Origin: an uncultured Candidatus Saccharibacteria bacterium
GTDB taxonomy: Bacteria > Patescibacteriota > Saccharimonadia > Saccharimonadales > Saccharimonadaceae
DNA: 64,000 bases
Reading direction: 5' to 3'
NCBI GenBank assembly: GCA_938033695.1
Contig: CALHKE010000019.1
Location: 62,001 to 126,000 of the forward strand
The first letter of the stretch is position 1; each line of letters begins with the position of its first letter. Below, in pieces: positions 8,105-17,094 of this stretch. A program made the position numbers and the translations under genes. The notes beneath the pieces were generated by a model, which saw nothing but the letters and a program-made list of their open reading frames with translations, had not been told where the DNA came from and made no database searches.

Positions 8105-8835
8105 GACTTCTTTTTCAAAAATGGCTTACGTATTCGCTTCTGTTTTTCTGGTGCTAATTTAGCGAACATCATACGGCCAGAATTAGTCTGCAGGAATTTT
8201 TCGAACATCACATCCACTGACTCACCAATTTTATCGCTGGCATTATCGACTACTACCATCATGCCATCTGGAAGATAACCTACTCCTTGTTTTGGATTGC
8301 TACCGGTACTGGTGATCTTCAAAGTGAAGCATTCACCCGGTAGATATTCCGAGCGTAGTTCCACGACAAGTTCATTAATGTTGAGAACATCAATATTCAT
8401 CGTCGAAGCTACTTTGCCAAGATTGTAATCAATCGTCATAATCGAGCCGTGATTCTCTTCAGCTAGTTGCAAAAGTCTTTCGTCTACTGGCGTACGATCC
8501 AGTTCGTCCTTCAGAATTACTACATCAGTCGAAGGGATACGTTCAAGTTCTGAGACTACATCCAGTCCAAATCTCGCTCGCGTGCGTTTTTCGCTATCTT
8601 TTCCATCCGCCAGTAGTTGCATTTCATGAATTACACTACGTGGGATAATTAAAATCCCGCCTAAGAATCCAGTCTGTGCTACTTTTAATACGCGTCCATC
8701 CATCAAAGCCGATGAGTCGACATAAATTTTTCGTTTTTGGCCAAAATAATTAAAGCTCTTCTTGAAAGAACGGTATGCAAGAAAGCTAGTTTCAATTAAG
8801 ATGAGGCCATGAACGATTAAAGAAATAATTTCCAT
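8101..8835 (-). CDS. Membrane-anchored PIN-TRAM domain protein (YacL-like)
   Basis: The 244-aa protein has one N-terminal membrane helix (about 3-21). A PIN nuclease-like domain follows, with the first acidic residue in YVDSSALMDGRV and later acidic positions in PVDERLLQLAEE and TIDYNLGKVA. A C-terminal TRAM domain is marked by PGECFTLKI, GVGYLPDGMMVVVDNA and LQTNSGRMMFA. This order is that of Bacillus YacL, a membrane PIN-TRAM protein of uncertain function that is probably RNA-linked. The Shine-Dalgarno AAAGGT precedes the ATG at 8835. Confidence 0.85.
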   Translation of the reverse strand: MEIISLIVHGLILIETSFLAYRSFKKSFNYFGQKRKIYVDSSALMDGRVLKVAQTGFLGGILIIPRSVIHEMQLLADGKDSEKRTRARFGLDVVSELERIPSTDVVILKDELDRTPVDERLLQLAEENHGSIMTIDYNLGKVASTMNIDVLNINELVVELRSEYLPGECFTLKITSTGSNPKQGVGYLPDGMMVVVDNASDKIGESVDVMFEKFLQTNSGRMMFAKLAPEKQKRIRKPFLKKKS

Positions 8836-8977
8836 AAAACCTTTCTTATTATGTTAAAAAATATCTAAGCACATCCCCCTCGGTATCCGAAGCTATTGTA
8901 TCACCGATTAAGAAATAATACCAAAAAATCTTATGTAATTTTTACTATCCAAAAATTTCATAATTTCTGCCTAAAGG

Positions 8978-9006
8978 TTCTAGCTCCATAATAAATGGAG
9001 CTAGAA
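8978..9006 (-). terminator. Hairpin downstream of the PBP gene
   Basis: A perfect 12-bp stem (TTCTAGCTCCAT / ATGGAGCTAGAA) with a 5-nt loop lies 23 bp after the PBP stop. It lacks a long U tract, so it may be a weak terminator or an mRNA 3'-end protector. Confidence 0.6.
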
Positions 9007-9028
9007 TTCATTAAGCTTTAAACTCAGG

Positions 9029-12000
9029 TTATGAGCCTAATTTACTAGTAACGGTGCTACCAGCGCGATCTTTTAATGTTACTACAATAGAAGTTTCACT
9101 TCCAGTCATCGTATAAGTTGTAGTATTGTCGCCAGCTTGCGCGGTTCCAGAAGCTACTACTGTGCCATCTACGGAGACCGTGTAGCTGTCCAATTGTTCA
9201 GAACCTGCTTTTGCTTCAAACTTCAGTACTGAGCCACTGTTAATCGTACTATTTTTAATCCTTACCGTAGGTGCACGATAGGAACAGTCATCTGTAGTGA
9301 ATGGGTCATAGCCGTCAGCAGATTTGGCAAAGCTCTTATTTTTCGAAATTGGATCAATGGTAAAGCTGATATCTACTTCTTCGATTAAGCTTGGGTCGGT
9401 ACAATCAGAAGCTTTGTGTTTGTTGATGCGGTTAAATTTCATTTTTTCAGTCTGAGCACCCGAGGTTTTATTATTGAACCAACTTGGGAAAATATCGGTA
9501 ATTCCACTTACGGTAAGAGTTTGAATTCCAGCTGGTTTTTGGACTTTGTCTCCAGACTTCCACTTACCAGCATTGGCATAAACATCTTTATGTACTGGTT
9601 CCATGTAATCATTGGCTACGCGACGCACGACTGTGTTTGAAGAGTTCGTTAAACCGCGGCCATCGTGGTTACCATTCCAGACCACTGTTGCAACCACTGG
9701 TGAATAAGAGGCAATAAGAGAGTCTTTCGTTACGGTCGAAACATTAGTCGTGGTCGTACCAGTTTTGGTCGCCGTCCAAACTCCAGGCACCACAAAACCG
9801 AATGACGCACCTAAACTTCCGAAGACCATTGAACGAGCAGAGGTGTCACTAAGAATGTCGGAAATCATGTAAGCGGCCTGGGAGTCAAGTACACGATTAC
9901 CAGAGGTATCTTCCCATTTTTCGAGTACATCACCTGAACCGTTTTTGACTTCTAGGATGTATGAAAGTGGTTTATATACACCACCACGAGCCAGGGAAGC
10001 ATAAGTATTCGCGTGCTCAATCAGTTTAACGGTACAACCCGAACCAATCGCGATCGAGAGGCCACCAGAAGTATCCGTACAATATGATATGTCACCTAAA
10101 TCATGTGCAGTCTTAATGCTATCTTCGATACCGTTGATGTAGAGGGCTTTTACCGCTGGAATATTCAAAGAGTTGGCCAAGGCTTTGCGAATGGAAGTAT
10201 TGCCATAGAAGGCGCCCGTGTAGTTACGAAGTTTACAGTTACCAGTGAAACCCGCACAATAGAAATTGTCGATATTTTCATCTTTCAAAATCGAACCAGC
10301 ACCATAGTTCACCCCTTCACGCTGTTTGAAGAGTGGAGCGTAGTCCAAAATTGGCTTAATTGATGAACCTGGTTCGAGTAGTGACGTGGACGCATTTACT
10401 TCACCATATACCGGCTTGTTCCAGTCAGCAGAACCTACCATTGCAATCACTTGTCCGGTTTCCACATCGACAGAAGAGAGGGAAATATTATCACTGCCAT
10501 TTTGGTACATCAATGCAGAACCGTTAGTTACTGCTTTTTCCGCATATTCCTGAGCCTTCAGATCTAGGCTGGTCTTGATCGTAAAACCACCTGCACGCAT
10601 CGTCTTCACGCCATATTTTTCCTCTAGTTGGCGCTTGACTTCAAGTACGAAATGAGGAGCCTTAATATCAGTATAACGGCTAGACTCTGGCTGGATCGAT
10701 TCAAGAACTTTTTCTTCTTTTGCCGCTTTAGCTTGATCTTCAGTGATATACCCCATCTTTACCATCACGTCCAAAGTTTTGTGTTGACGTTCGATTAGTG
10801 ACTTATTGTAAGCAGTATTGTACGGACTAAGTAAGGTCGGGTTATTTGGGATTGAAGCCAGCAATGCTGACTCACCAAGGGTTAAATCTTTGGCGGATTT
10901 TTTGAAATAAGCCTGCGCCGCACTTTCTACCCCGTTACGACGACCACCATAAGGTGATTCATTGAGGTACATGGTAATAATTTGCTCTTTGGAATACATC
11001 TTTTCGACCTCGAGCGCCAAAATCATTTCCTTAATTTTACGAGGCAAACCAGATACTGTACGGTTGCCAGCTTCATCCGCAAAATAAACCTGCTTGATTA
11101 GCTGCTGAGTTAAAGTCGAACCACCCTGCACACCACGACCAGTCACAGTTGAAAGTGCCGCACGAATCAAGGCTGAGAAGTTTACGCCTGGGTGGTTATA
11201 AAAGTCGCGGTCCTCAATGGCTACCGTCGCTTGGCGCATATAGGTAGAAATATTATCTCCTTCCACCACCAGACGATAATCACCGTCACCTTTATCTTCC
11301 CAAAGAGTCTGTCCATTGCGGTCCAAATAGGTGTTTACTGTACCGGTTACTTTCATTTGATCAAGGCGAATCTCATCTAGGTCCTTCTTGAAATAGAGGA
11401 ATAAACCACCAATCGCAATGATTGCAATGAGGAACATGGCTGCCCCAAGCTTCAAAAGCATAAACAAACCCTTCTTCGAGAAGAGATTGCGAATTACGCG
11501 CTTTGGCGCAAGTTTAGCAAAGAAGCGCTTCACTGGTTCTTTTGGTAGTTTGGCTAATTCTTCCGCTTCACGTCTAGCCTTAGCCTCCTGCTTCATTTTA
11601 TTTTTGTAAACCAAGCTAGAGTAGACATTCATCTTACGATCACTCTTCATAAAAGGTGATTTTTTTGGTGCCTTTGGTTTATCCTTGCTATTTTTTGCCG
11701 AAGTTTTATTCATTTCCTTGGATTCTGTAACTAAATTAACATTATTGCTTTGTACTTTTATTGTAGCATTTTCTGTTGGTTTTGGGGTATTCTCCTCGCG
11801 TAATTTAGTCTCGTTTTTTAGGTTGGATATCCCACCTATTGGAAGCTTTTTCTCTCTATTATTAGTAAAAATTTTTTCTTCACGAGTCGTTAAATATTGT
11901 TTCATCGGCGTAGCTTCACGCTTCATCGGCTGACGTAATTTTTCACCCGGAGAAACTAATTTTATCGGCTGTTTATTCGTTACAAAACGAGAAGAATTTT

Positions 12001-12103
12001 TATTCGACAAAAAATCATGCATGGAATTAGTTTTATTCGCCGCAGTTTGTTTAGAATTATTTTTTATGTTCGCACTTTTTGAATTGGATTTTGAGTCTGT
12101 CAC
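9029..12103 (-). CDS. Class A penicillin-binding protein (GT51 transglycosylase / transpeptidase)
   Basis: This bifunctional peptidoglycan synthase is 1024 aa. Residues 1-208 are an unusually long cytoplasmic region rich in Asn/Lys/Glu. A membrane helix follows (about 213-237), then GT51 with the catalytic Glu in EDRDFYNHPG (about 297) and GGSTLTQQLIKQ. The transpeptidase has SxxK in PGSSIKP (about 580), SLN (about 645) and KTGT (about 780). A C-terminal extension of about 180 aa ends in an Ig/fibronectin-like beta domain. The start is a GTG at 12103, because GGAGG lies 5 nt before it. The GTG at 12115 has no such site. A TATAAT reads at 12139-12134, and the gene is divergent from tyrS. Confidence 0.93.
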   Translation of the reverse strand: MTDSKSNSKSANIKNNSKQTAANKTNSMHDFLSNKNSSRFVTNKQPIKLVSPGEKLRQPMKREATPMKQYLTTREEKIFTNNREKKLPIGGISNLKNETKLREENTPKPTENATIKVQSNNVNLVTESKEMNKTSAKNSKDKPKAPKKSPFMKSDRKMNVYSSLVYKNKMKQEAKARREAEELAKLPKEPVKRFFAKLAPKRVIRNLFSKKGLFMLLKLGAAMFLIAIIAIGGLFLYFKKDLDEIRLDQMKVTGTVNTYLDRNGQTLWEDKGDGDYRLVVEGDNISTYMRQATVAIEDRDFYNHPGVNFSALIRAALSTVTGRGVQGGSTLTQQLIKQVYFADEAGNRTVSGLPRKIKEMILALEVEKMYSKEQIITMYLNESPYGGRRNGVESAAQAYFKKSAKDLTLGESALLASIPNNPTLLSPYNTAYNKSLIERQHKTLDVMVKMGYITEDQAKAAKEEKVLESIQPESSRYTDIKAPHFVLEVKRQLEEKYGVKTMRAGGFTIKTSLDLKAQEYAEKAVTNGSALMYQNGSDNISLSSVDVETGQVIAMVGSADWNKPVYGEVNASTSLLEPGSSIKPILDYAPLFKQREGVNYGAGSILKDENIDNFYCAGFTGNCKLRNYTGAFYGNTSIRKALANSLNIPAVKALYINGIEDSIKTAHDLGDISYCTDTSGGLSIAIGSGCTVKLIEHANTYASLARGGVYKPLSYILEVKNGSGDVLEKWEDTSGNRVLDSQAAYMISDILSDTSARSMVFGSLGASFGFVVPGVWTATKTGTTTTNVSTVTKDSLIASYSPVVATVVWNGNHDGRGLTNSSNTVVRRVANDYMEPVHKDVYANAGKWKSGDKVQKPAGIQTLTVSGITDIFPSWFNNKTSGAQTEKMKFNRINKHKASDCTDPSLIEEVDISFTIDPISKNKSFAKSADGYDPFTTDDCSYRAPTVRIKNSTINSGSVLKFEAKAGSEQLDSYTVSVDGTVVASGTAQAGDNTTTYTMTGSETSIVVTLKDRAGSTVTSKLGS

Positions 12104-12133
12104 GCAGCCCTCCACTTATTTATTCAGAATTTA

Positions 12134-12160
12134 ATTATAACACAAGAAAAATGTTAAAAT
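12134..12160. promoter_or_regulatory. Divergent -10 elements for PBP (-) and tyrS (+)
   Basis: TATAAT on the minus strand (12139-12134) serves the PBP gene, with a leader carrying a Shine-Dalgarno. TAAAAT on the plus strand (12155-12160) lies 6 nt before the tyrS ATG. The pair contrasts a leadered and a leaderless start in one intergenic region. Confidence 0.65.
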
Positions 12161-12166
12161 ATACTT

Positions 12167-13459
12167 ATGAAATTATCCGAAGAACTCATCTGGCGTGGTT
12201 TCGCCGCCGAAAATAGCTTTACTAATCCTTCCGAACTTGATGAAAAAGAAAATAAAAGGTTTTATTTTGGCGCCGACCCTTCAGCTGACTCTTTAACTAT
12301 TGGAAATCTAGCCGCTCTCATGATGTGTGCCTGTTTCGTGCGTCATGGCTATGAACCAACTCTTCTGGTTGGTGGTGCTACCGGTCAAATCGGTGACCCG
12401 AAGGAAAATGGTGAACGTGAATTGAAACCTCTCGAAGAAGTTGCACACAATAAGGAATGCATTCGTCGTCAAATGGCTAACGTGATTAGTTTTGACGGTG
12501 CTGCCGATACGCGAAATGATGGCGATCCAGATAATGACCACTATGAATTGCGTCTAGTCGATAATTATGATTGGTTTAAGAATATTAATTTCCTTGATTT
12601 TTTGCGTGAAGTCGGTAAAAACTTCTCCATGACGCAGCTTCTCGATCGTAAGTTTATCCAAAATCGTATCGGCGAAGGCGGCTCTGGCATTTCTTATGCG
12701 GAATTTTCTTACTCATTGATTCAGGGTTATGATTTTCTTCACCTCTATCGTCATTATGGAATTGACTTGCAACTTTGTGGCGCTGATCAATTCGGCAATG
12801 CTTCCTCTGGTGTTCATCTGATTAAGCGCCTCGAAGGTGGTCGCGCCGATGTTTGGTCTACCCCGCTCGTCATTGATCCGGTAACTGGTCGTAAATTTGG
12901 TAAATCTGAGGGAAATGCTATCTGGCTCGCTAGTCAGGATAATGGTTCTGGCAATTACACCTCAATCTTTGATTTTTATCAATTCTGGCTCAATCAATCT
13001 GATCAGGCTGTCGAGTCTTTGATTAAAATCTACACGGTTCTATCGAAAGATGAAATCGATCAAATTCTGGCCGAACATCAGGTTCATCCCGAACTTCGCA
13101 TCGCTCAAAAAGCTCTTGCTCGTGGTGTCACCGAGGTGGTCCATGGTAAGGCTTCTGCCGCTGCGGTGATTACTCTCACTGAATTACTCTTCGGTGGTCG
13201 TAAGGTGGAGACTCTTTCTGAATCGGAGATTGAAAGCATCACTATCCTCCTGCCACATTTGAATCTTGATGGCAGCGAAATTAATTTAATTGACGCTCTC
13301 GTTGAGCTTGGTTTGGTGAGCTCTCGTTCTGAAGCTAAAACTTTGATCTTAGGTAATGCTATCTCTGTAAATAATCAGAAAATTCAAGACCCATCCTATC
13401 AAATTTCTTCCTTCGCTATTTTAAAGCGTGGCAAAAATAAATTCGCCATTGTCAAATAA
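12167..13459 (+). CDS. tyrS: Tyrosyl-tRNA synthetase
   Basis: Class I aminoacyl-tRNA synthetase of 430 aa. The catalytic core shows YFGADPSADSLTIGN (the HIGH-like site in its TyrRS form), the LVGGATGQIGDP block, the tyrosine-binding FSYSLIQGYDF and QLCGADQFGN region, and KFGKSEGN as the KMSKS-equivalent loop. The C-terminal S4-like RNA-binding domain is complete (LVSSRSEAKTLILGNAISVN). No Shine-Dalgarno is present and the ATG follows TAAAAT by 6 nt. Confidence 0.97.
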   Translation: MKLSEELIWRGFAAENSFTNPSELDEKENKRFYFGADPSADSLTIGNLAALMMCACFVRHGYEPTLLVGGATGQIGDPKENGERELKPLEEVAHNKECIRRQMANVISFDGAADTRNDGDPDNDHYELRLVDNYDWFKNINFLDFLREVGKNFSMTQLLDRKFIQNRIGEGGSGISYAEFSYSLIQGYDFLHLYRHYGIDLQLCGADQFGNASSGVHLIKRLEGGRADVWSTPLVIDPVTGRKFGKSEGNAIWLASQDNGSGNYTSIFDFYQFWLNQSDQAVESLIKIYTVLSKDEIDQILAEHQVHPELRIAQKALARGVTEVVHGKASAAAVITLTELLFGGRKVETLSESEIESITILLPHLNLDGSEINLIDALVELGLVSSRSEAKTLILGNAISVNNQKIQDPSYQISSFAILKRGKNKFAIVK

Positions 13460-13645
13460 TCGACAAATCAGCTTTTTCCATTGATTTTACTTCTCGACTA
13501 GCGTATTCTTAAAATAGAAAAAGTGAGGTAAGGTTTATTTTTCCGAGATGTAAGGAGAATATCACATGTGTACCCATTAAATTCTCGTTCAAAGAACGAT
13601 TTTACAGAGTAATTTTACAGAAATTCGATAAATAACGGAGGAATT
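13460..13645 (+). promoter_or_regulatory. recA upstream region with palindromes and a four-codon minicistron
   Basis: The 186-bp gap before recA has three visible elements. A candidate -10 (TAAAAT) lies near 13510. A minicistron ATG-TGT-ACC-CAT-TAA (13566-13580) sits behind a good AAGGAG (13552-13557). Two palindromes are present: CACATGTG (13563-13570), overlapping the minicistron start, and TCGTTC-AAA-GAACGA (13585-13599). The second is a perfect inverted repeat of the size of a repressor half-site pair, but its half-sites are in the opposite orientation to the Gram-positive LexA box. The recA Shine-Dalgarno (GGAGG) lies just before 13646. Confidence 0.45.
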
Positions 13646-14668
13646 ATGGTCAAAGAAAAAGAAACTAAAAAAACTGATGCTGAAAACGGAAAATCCGAAG
13701 CCTTAAAACTTGCTATTGCTCAAATCACCAAGCAATTTGGTGATGGCTCTATTATGAAATTGGGCGATAATCGCAATATCGATGTTGAACTTTTGAAGTC
13801 AGGTTCACTTTCGCTTGATTTAGCTCTTGGTGGTGGTTACCCTAAGGGCCGTATTATTGAAATCTACGGCCCAGAATCTTCAGGTAAGACTACCTTGGCA
13901 TTGCACGCCATTGCTGAAATTCAAAAAACTGGTGGCCAGGCTGCCTTCATCGATGCGGAGCATGCTCTTGATCCATCTTATGCTAAGCGTATCGGTGTTG
14001 ACGTGGACAATCTTTTGATTTCTCAGCCAGATAATGGTGAACAAGCTCTCGAAATTTGTGAAACCCTCGTCCGCTCAAATGCCGTCGATCTCATCGTGGT
14101 CGACTCAGTCGCAGCTCTCGTTCCACAGGCTGAAATTGATGGCGATATGGGTGATGCTCAGATGGGTCTTCAGGCCCGACTAATGTCTCAAGCCATGCGT
14201 AAGCTCACTGCGATTATCTCTAAGTCCAAGGCCACTGTCATCTTCATCAACCAGATTCGTATGAAGATTGGCGTGATGTTCGGTAACCCTGAAACTACCA
14301 CTGGTGGTAATGCTTTGAAGTTTTACGCTTCTGTCCGTATTGATATTCGCCGCATTGGTCAGATCAAAGACGGTGAAAATATCATCGGTAACCGCACTAA
14401 GATTAAGGTGGTGAAGAATAAGATTGCCGCCCCATTCCGCTCTGCCGAATTTGACATTATGTATAACGAAGGTGTTTCCAAGGTTGGTGACGTACTCGAT
14501 CTCGCCGTACAATATGGTGTCTTCGATAAGGCTGGCGCCTTCATTAAATACAATGGCGAAACTATTGGCCAAGGTCGCGAAGCCGTGAAGCGCGTACTTA
14601 AGGAAAAGCCAGAATTCTTCGCTGAAATTGAACAAAAAGTTCGCGAAAAAGCTGAAGCGAGCGAATAG
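13646..14668 (+). CDS. recA: Recombinase RecA
   Basis: RecA is the DNA strand-exchange ATPase that also triggers the SOS response. At 340 aa, the Walker A GPESSGKTT (about 75-83), the FIDAEHALDP region, Walker B LIVVDSVAALVP, the L1/L2 loops (MGLQARLMSQAMRKL and FINQIRMKIGVMFGNPETT) and the GGNALKFYASVR block are all intact. Its TAG overlaps the recX start by one base (TAGTG), so the two are translationally coupled. Confidence 0.98.
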   Translation: MVKEKETKKTDAENGKSEALKLAIAQITKQFGDGSIMKLGDNRNIDVELLKSGSLSLDLALGGGYPKGRIIEIYGPESSGKTTLALHAIAEIQKTGGQAAFIDAEHALDPSYAKRIGVDVDNLLISQPDNGEQALEICETLVRSNAVDLIVVDSVAALVPQAEIDGDMGDAQMGLQARLMSQAMRKLTAIISKSKATVIFINQIRMKIGVMFGNPETTTGGNALKFYASVRIDIRRIGQIKDGENIIGNRTKIKVVKNKIAAPFRSAEFDIMYNEGVSKVGDVLDLAVQYGVFDKAGAFIKYNGETIGQGREAVKRVLKEKPEFFAEIEQKVREKAEASE

Positions 14669-15528
14669 TGTCCGCTCTTTCTCTGGAAACTTTCCAGAAG
14701 ATTTCGCAACTAAAACCAGGCGTTAAAGACCCGAATCGTATTAATATTTTTGTCAATCATAAATTTTTGTGTTCACTTAGTTTCAGAGTTTTTTCCGAGC
14801 AAAATCTTAAAGTCGGCGATATTCTAACTGAAGAACGTATCTCTGAGCTTGTTGCACTTTCTTCACTGGATAAACTCTATCAGTCTACCCTAGAGTATTG
14901 TTTGTCGCGTCCGCATTCTGAAAAAGAAATTCGCGACTACCTGCATCGTAAGCAACTGCGTCGTCGTCAATCGCAAATCAAATACGATAATTTTAAAAAA
15001 CGCCTAGCCGAGGACGAAGAATATCGCACTAATATTCAAGAAATGCGAAAAAATGTTCGTGCCCAGAATGAAAAGATTCGTGAAATTGATTTTACGGAAA
15101 ATAACACCTATGAATATACTGGTCGAAAATCTCTTAATCTTCCGACTAAACCCGGCGCAGAAATTACTGAAACGCAGATTAATCTCGTAGTTGAACGTTT
15201 GAAGCAAGAAAAATTTCTCTCTGATTATAATTTTACGCGTTTCTATATCGATAACCGTAACCAGTCGAAGGGAATTAGCCGCAAGAAATTACTCTACGAA
15301 TTAAAGAGTAAGGGGATTTCTGAATCTCTAGTTCGCGAAGTTCTCGAAAGTGATGAATTATTTTCCCAGCGTGAAGATGATACTGAGATTGATAAAATGA
15401 TCGAGAAGAAATTACGTCGCCCGATTACCCGAGAGAAACTAATGGCCTATCTCGTTCGCCAGGGTTTTTCCTATGATCTAATAAAATCCAAACTTTCGGT
15501 AGTCGATTCTGAAAATCTTCAAGATTAA
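14668..15528 (+). CDS. recX: Regulatory protein RecX
   Basis: RecX binds and modulates RecA filaments. The GTG start overlaps the recA stop, as in many bacteria. The 286-aa product is rich in charged helices, with RecX-type three-helix repeats: YQSTLEYCLSRPHSEKEIRDYL, then VVERLKQEKFLSDYNFTRFYIDNR, then IDKMIEKKLRRPITREKLMAYLVRQGFSYDLIK. The insertion between repeats (about 90-165) is Arg/Lys/Glu-rich. It is larger than the 150-200 aa minimal RecX but within the range of long forms. Confidence 0.9.
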   Translation: MSALSLETFQKISQLKPGVKDPNRINIFVNHKFLCSLSFRVFSEQNLKVGDILTEERISELVALSSLDKLYQSTLEYCLSRPHSEKEIRDYLHRKQLRRRQSQIKYDNFKKRLAEDEEYRTNIQEMRKNVRAQNEKIREIDFTENNTYEYTGRKSLNLPTKPGAEITETQINLVVERLKQEKFLSDYNFTRFYIDNRNQSKGISRKKLLYELKSKGISESLVREVLESDELFSQREDDTEIDKMIEKKLRRPITREKLMAYLVRQGFSYDLIKSKLSVVDSENLQD

Positions 15529-15599
15529 AATCAAATTAGCCTAAGACTAAGCCAAATCAAGTCAAACCGAACTAAGCTGAACTAAACTAAATCTTTTGG

Positions 15600-16166
15600 T
15601 TAGTCATTCTGGCGGAATGGATTGACGAAATTCGGCACAAACTCTTCCTGCTCTAATTTTTCGCGGCCTTTTTGCTTAGCTAGTTCGTCTTTTACGATGA
15701 TTGCCTCATCATTAATCTCTAGAATTTCCGAACGATTAATGATTAGTTCTGGATCAATAAATGACTTTAGAATTGGACGTTTGACGATTAGTTGCTGAAC
15801 ATAAAAATCGTTTACGTCAACTGTGTAATCTATTACCGTTCCCACATTTGTTTTGTTTTGAGTTTTGATCTTAAAATTAATTGGCTGGAAATTTAGTTTC
15901 ACCATTTCATCAATTTTTACTACATCGCCCACATTAAGTAATTCTTCATCCGAATCTATAATCATCCCAGGATGTGAAAATTCTCGTATACTTCGGACGT
16001 CTAAAATTGCTCCCGAGTCAAAGCTTACGGTGTTTTTGTTAAGAAAAAATCCCAAAATCTTCAAATCATTCGGATCGACAATAATCGATTCAATCGTGCT
16101 AATTACCCCACCGGATCTTAAGCTTAAGATGCGAAATCCGATTAATTTTGAAGCTTCTAAAATCAT
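15600..16166 (-). CDS. PRC-barrel domain protein (two tandem barrels)
   Basis: The 188-aa protein consists of two PRC-barrel-like halves. The first covers GFRILSLRSGGVISTIESIIVDP through SGAILDVRSI. The second covers NFKIKTQNKTNVGTVIDYTV through LIINRSEILEI. A charged C-terminus follows. PRC barrels occur in RimM and photosynthetic reaction-centre subunits and usually mediate protein or RNA contacts. Its ATG overlaps the TGA of the upstream phosphomannomutase (ATGA), so the two are translated together. The specific role is unknown. Confidence 0.8.
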   Translation of the reverse strand: MILEASKLIGFRILSLRSGGVISTIESIIVDPNDLKILGFFLNKNTVSFDSGAILDVRSIREFSHPGMIIDSDEELLNVGDVVKIDEMVKLNFQPINFKIKTQNKTNVGTVIDYTVDVNDFYVQQLIVKRPILKSFIDPELIINRSEILEINDEAIIVKDELAKQKGREKLEQEEFVPNFVNPFRQND

Positions 16167-16966
16167 AGTACTCCCAAAATTCCTTTCAGGGCATATTCGG
16201 TATCTTCGTGATTACGCACCGTAATCGTATCGATCCCCATCTGTACAACTGGATAATCGTTGCCACCCTCTTGTGTCATGTCGCCAAAATAGAGAATATC
16301 GTCTTTTTCTACATTCAATTCTTCCATCAGGTGATTCATGCCGAATGATTTATTCAATCCGTCGCGGAAGGCGTTAATGCTGGTGGTTCCAGCTACTTCA
16401 AAAGAGAAGTCTGGTACTTTTTCCTTGGCAAGCTTAGCGATTAAATTACGCTTCTTGCAATCTGGATCCCAGGCGTATTTCTCCTCAGTGCCCGCTTTTT
16501 GCCCAAGTGCCGAGAAGGTTACTTGTGATAAACGATTTTCGATAATTTCATCACCCGGTTGGAGCTTATCTTCTTCCCAGTAGCCAGCCTCCTTTGCAGA
16601 GCTTTCTAGTGCTTCGGTAATTTTTGCCACTTCTTCTTCTGTTAGCGGATAGTTGTAGACCTGTTCCCAGTTCTTCTCATCATAGACTGATCCGTCATTA
16701 CCATTCGCGGTTGGCTGGTAGCGATAATACTGTGTACCTTGCGCGACAAAAAGATGAAGATGTGCTAGTTGCGCTGGAGTGACATCGGCGACTTCGACTA
16801 AGCGGTTGACGATTTGAATTAAAAACTGCTCAAATTTCTGACCCGAAATTGGACAAATCTCAAATTCATTCAAGCACTCACTGAGTAAAAGGGCCATCTC
16901 ATCTGGAATTGGCGTCTTAGCAATATTCAAGGTTTGGTCAATATCAAAGGATAATACTTTCTTCAT
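16163..16966 (-). CDS. Phosphomannomutase of the eukaryotic PMM2 type (HAD-IIB)
   Basis: The 267-aa protein matches the alpha-PMM family of HAD phosphatases rather than the large ManB/PGM family. It has the catalytic pair D8 and D10 in FDIDQT, the SGQK segment, ENRLSQVTFSALGQKA (matching ENR...VSPIGR of PMM2), and FGDMTQEGGNDYPV (Mg-binding loop IV). It should interconvert mannose-6-P and mannose-1-P for GDP-mannose-dependent glycans. The Shine-Dalgarno AGAGAGGA precedes the ATG and a TATAAT lies about 30 bp upstream. It heads an operon with the PRC-barrel gene. Confidence 0.87.
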   Translation of the reverse strand: MKKVLSFDIDQTLNIAKTPIPDEMALLLSECLNEFEICPISGQKFEQFLIQIVNRLVEVADVTPAQLAHLHLFVAQGTQYYRYQPTANGNDGSVYDEKNWEQVYNYPLTEEEVAKITEALESSAKEAGYWEEDKLQPGDEIIENRLSQVTFSALGQKAGTEEKYAWDPDCKKRNLIAKLAKEKVPDFSFEVAGTTSINAFRDGLNKSFGMNHLMEELNVEKDDILYFGDMTQEGGNDYPVVQMGIDTITVRNHEDTEYALKGILGVL

Positions 16967-17094
16967 CTCTATTCCTCTCTGCGGTATTTCTTTTGCTTAT
17001 TATAGCAAAAACACTCACTTTTTGTGGTTAAAATCAAAATCCACACCTCACCAAAACCTTAAAATTCTCAAACTGATTATGCTATAATAAGATT

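Noticed and set aside
14180..14635. 151-aa minus-strand ORF opposite recA
   Set aside because: It lies entirely within recA and has no start signals. Its composition is the complement of RecA codons.
15529..15599. CTAA-rich stretch between recX and the PRC-barrel gene
   Set aside because: Repeated CTAAG/AACTAA words are irregular and form no stable hairpin. Treated as low-complexity spacer between convergent genes.
16163..16166. TGA recoded as glycine, as in SR1/Gracilibacteria
   Set aside because: TGA ends the phosphomannomutase exactly where homology ends and overlaps the next ATG. TGA also ends the 72-aa cassette protein. No gene needs read-through of TGA.
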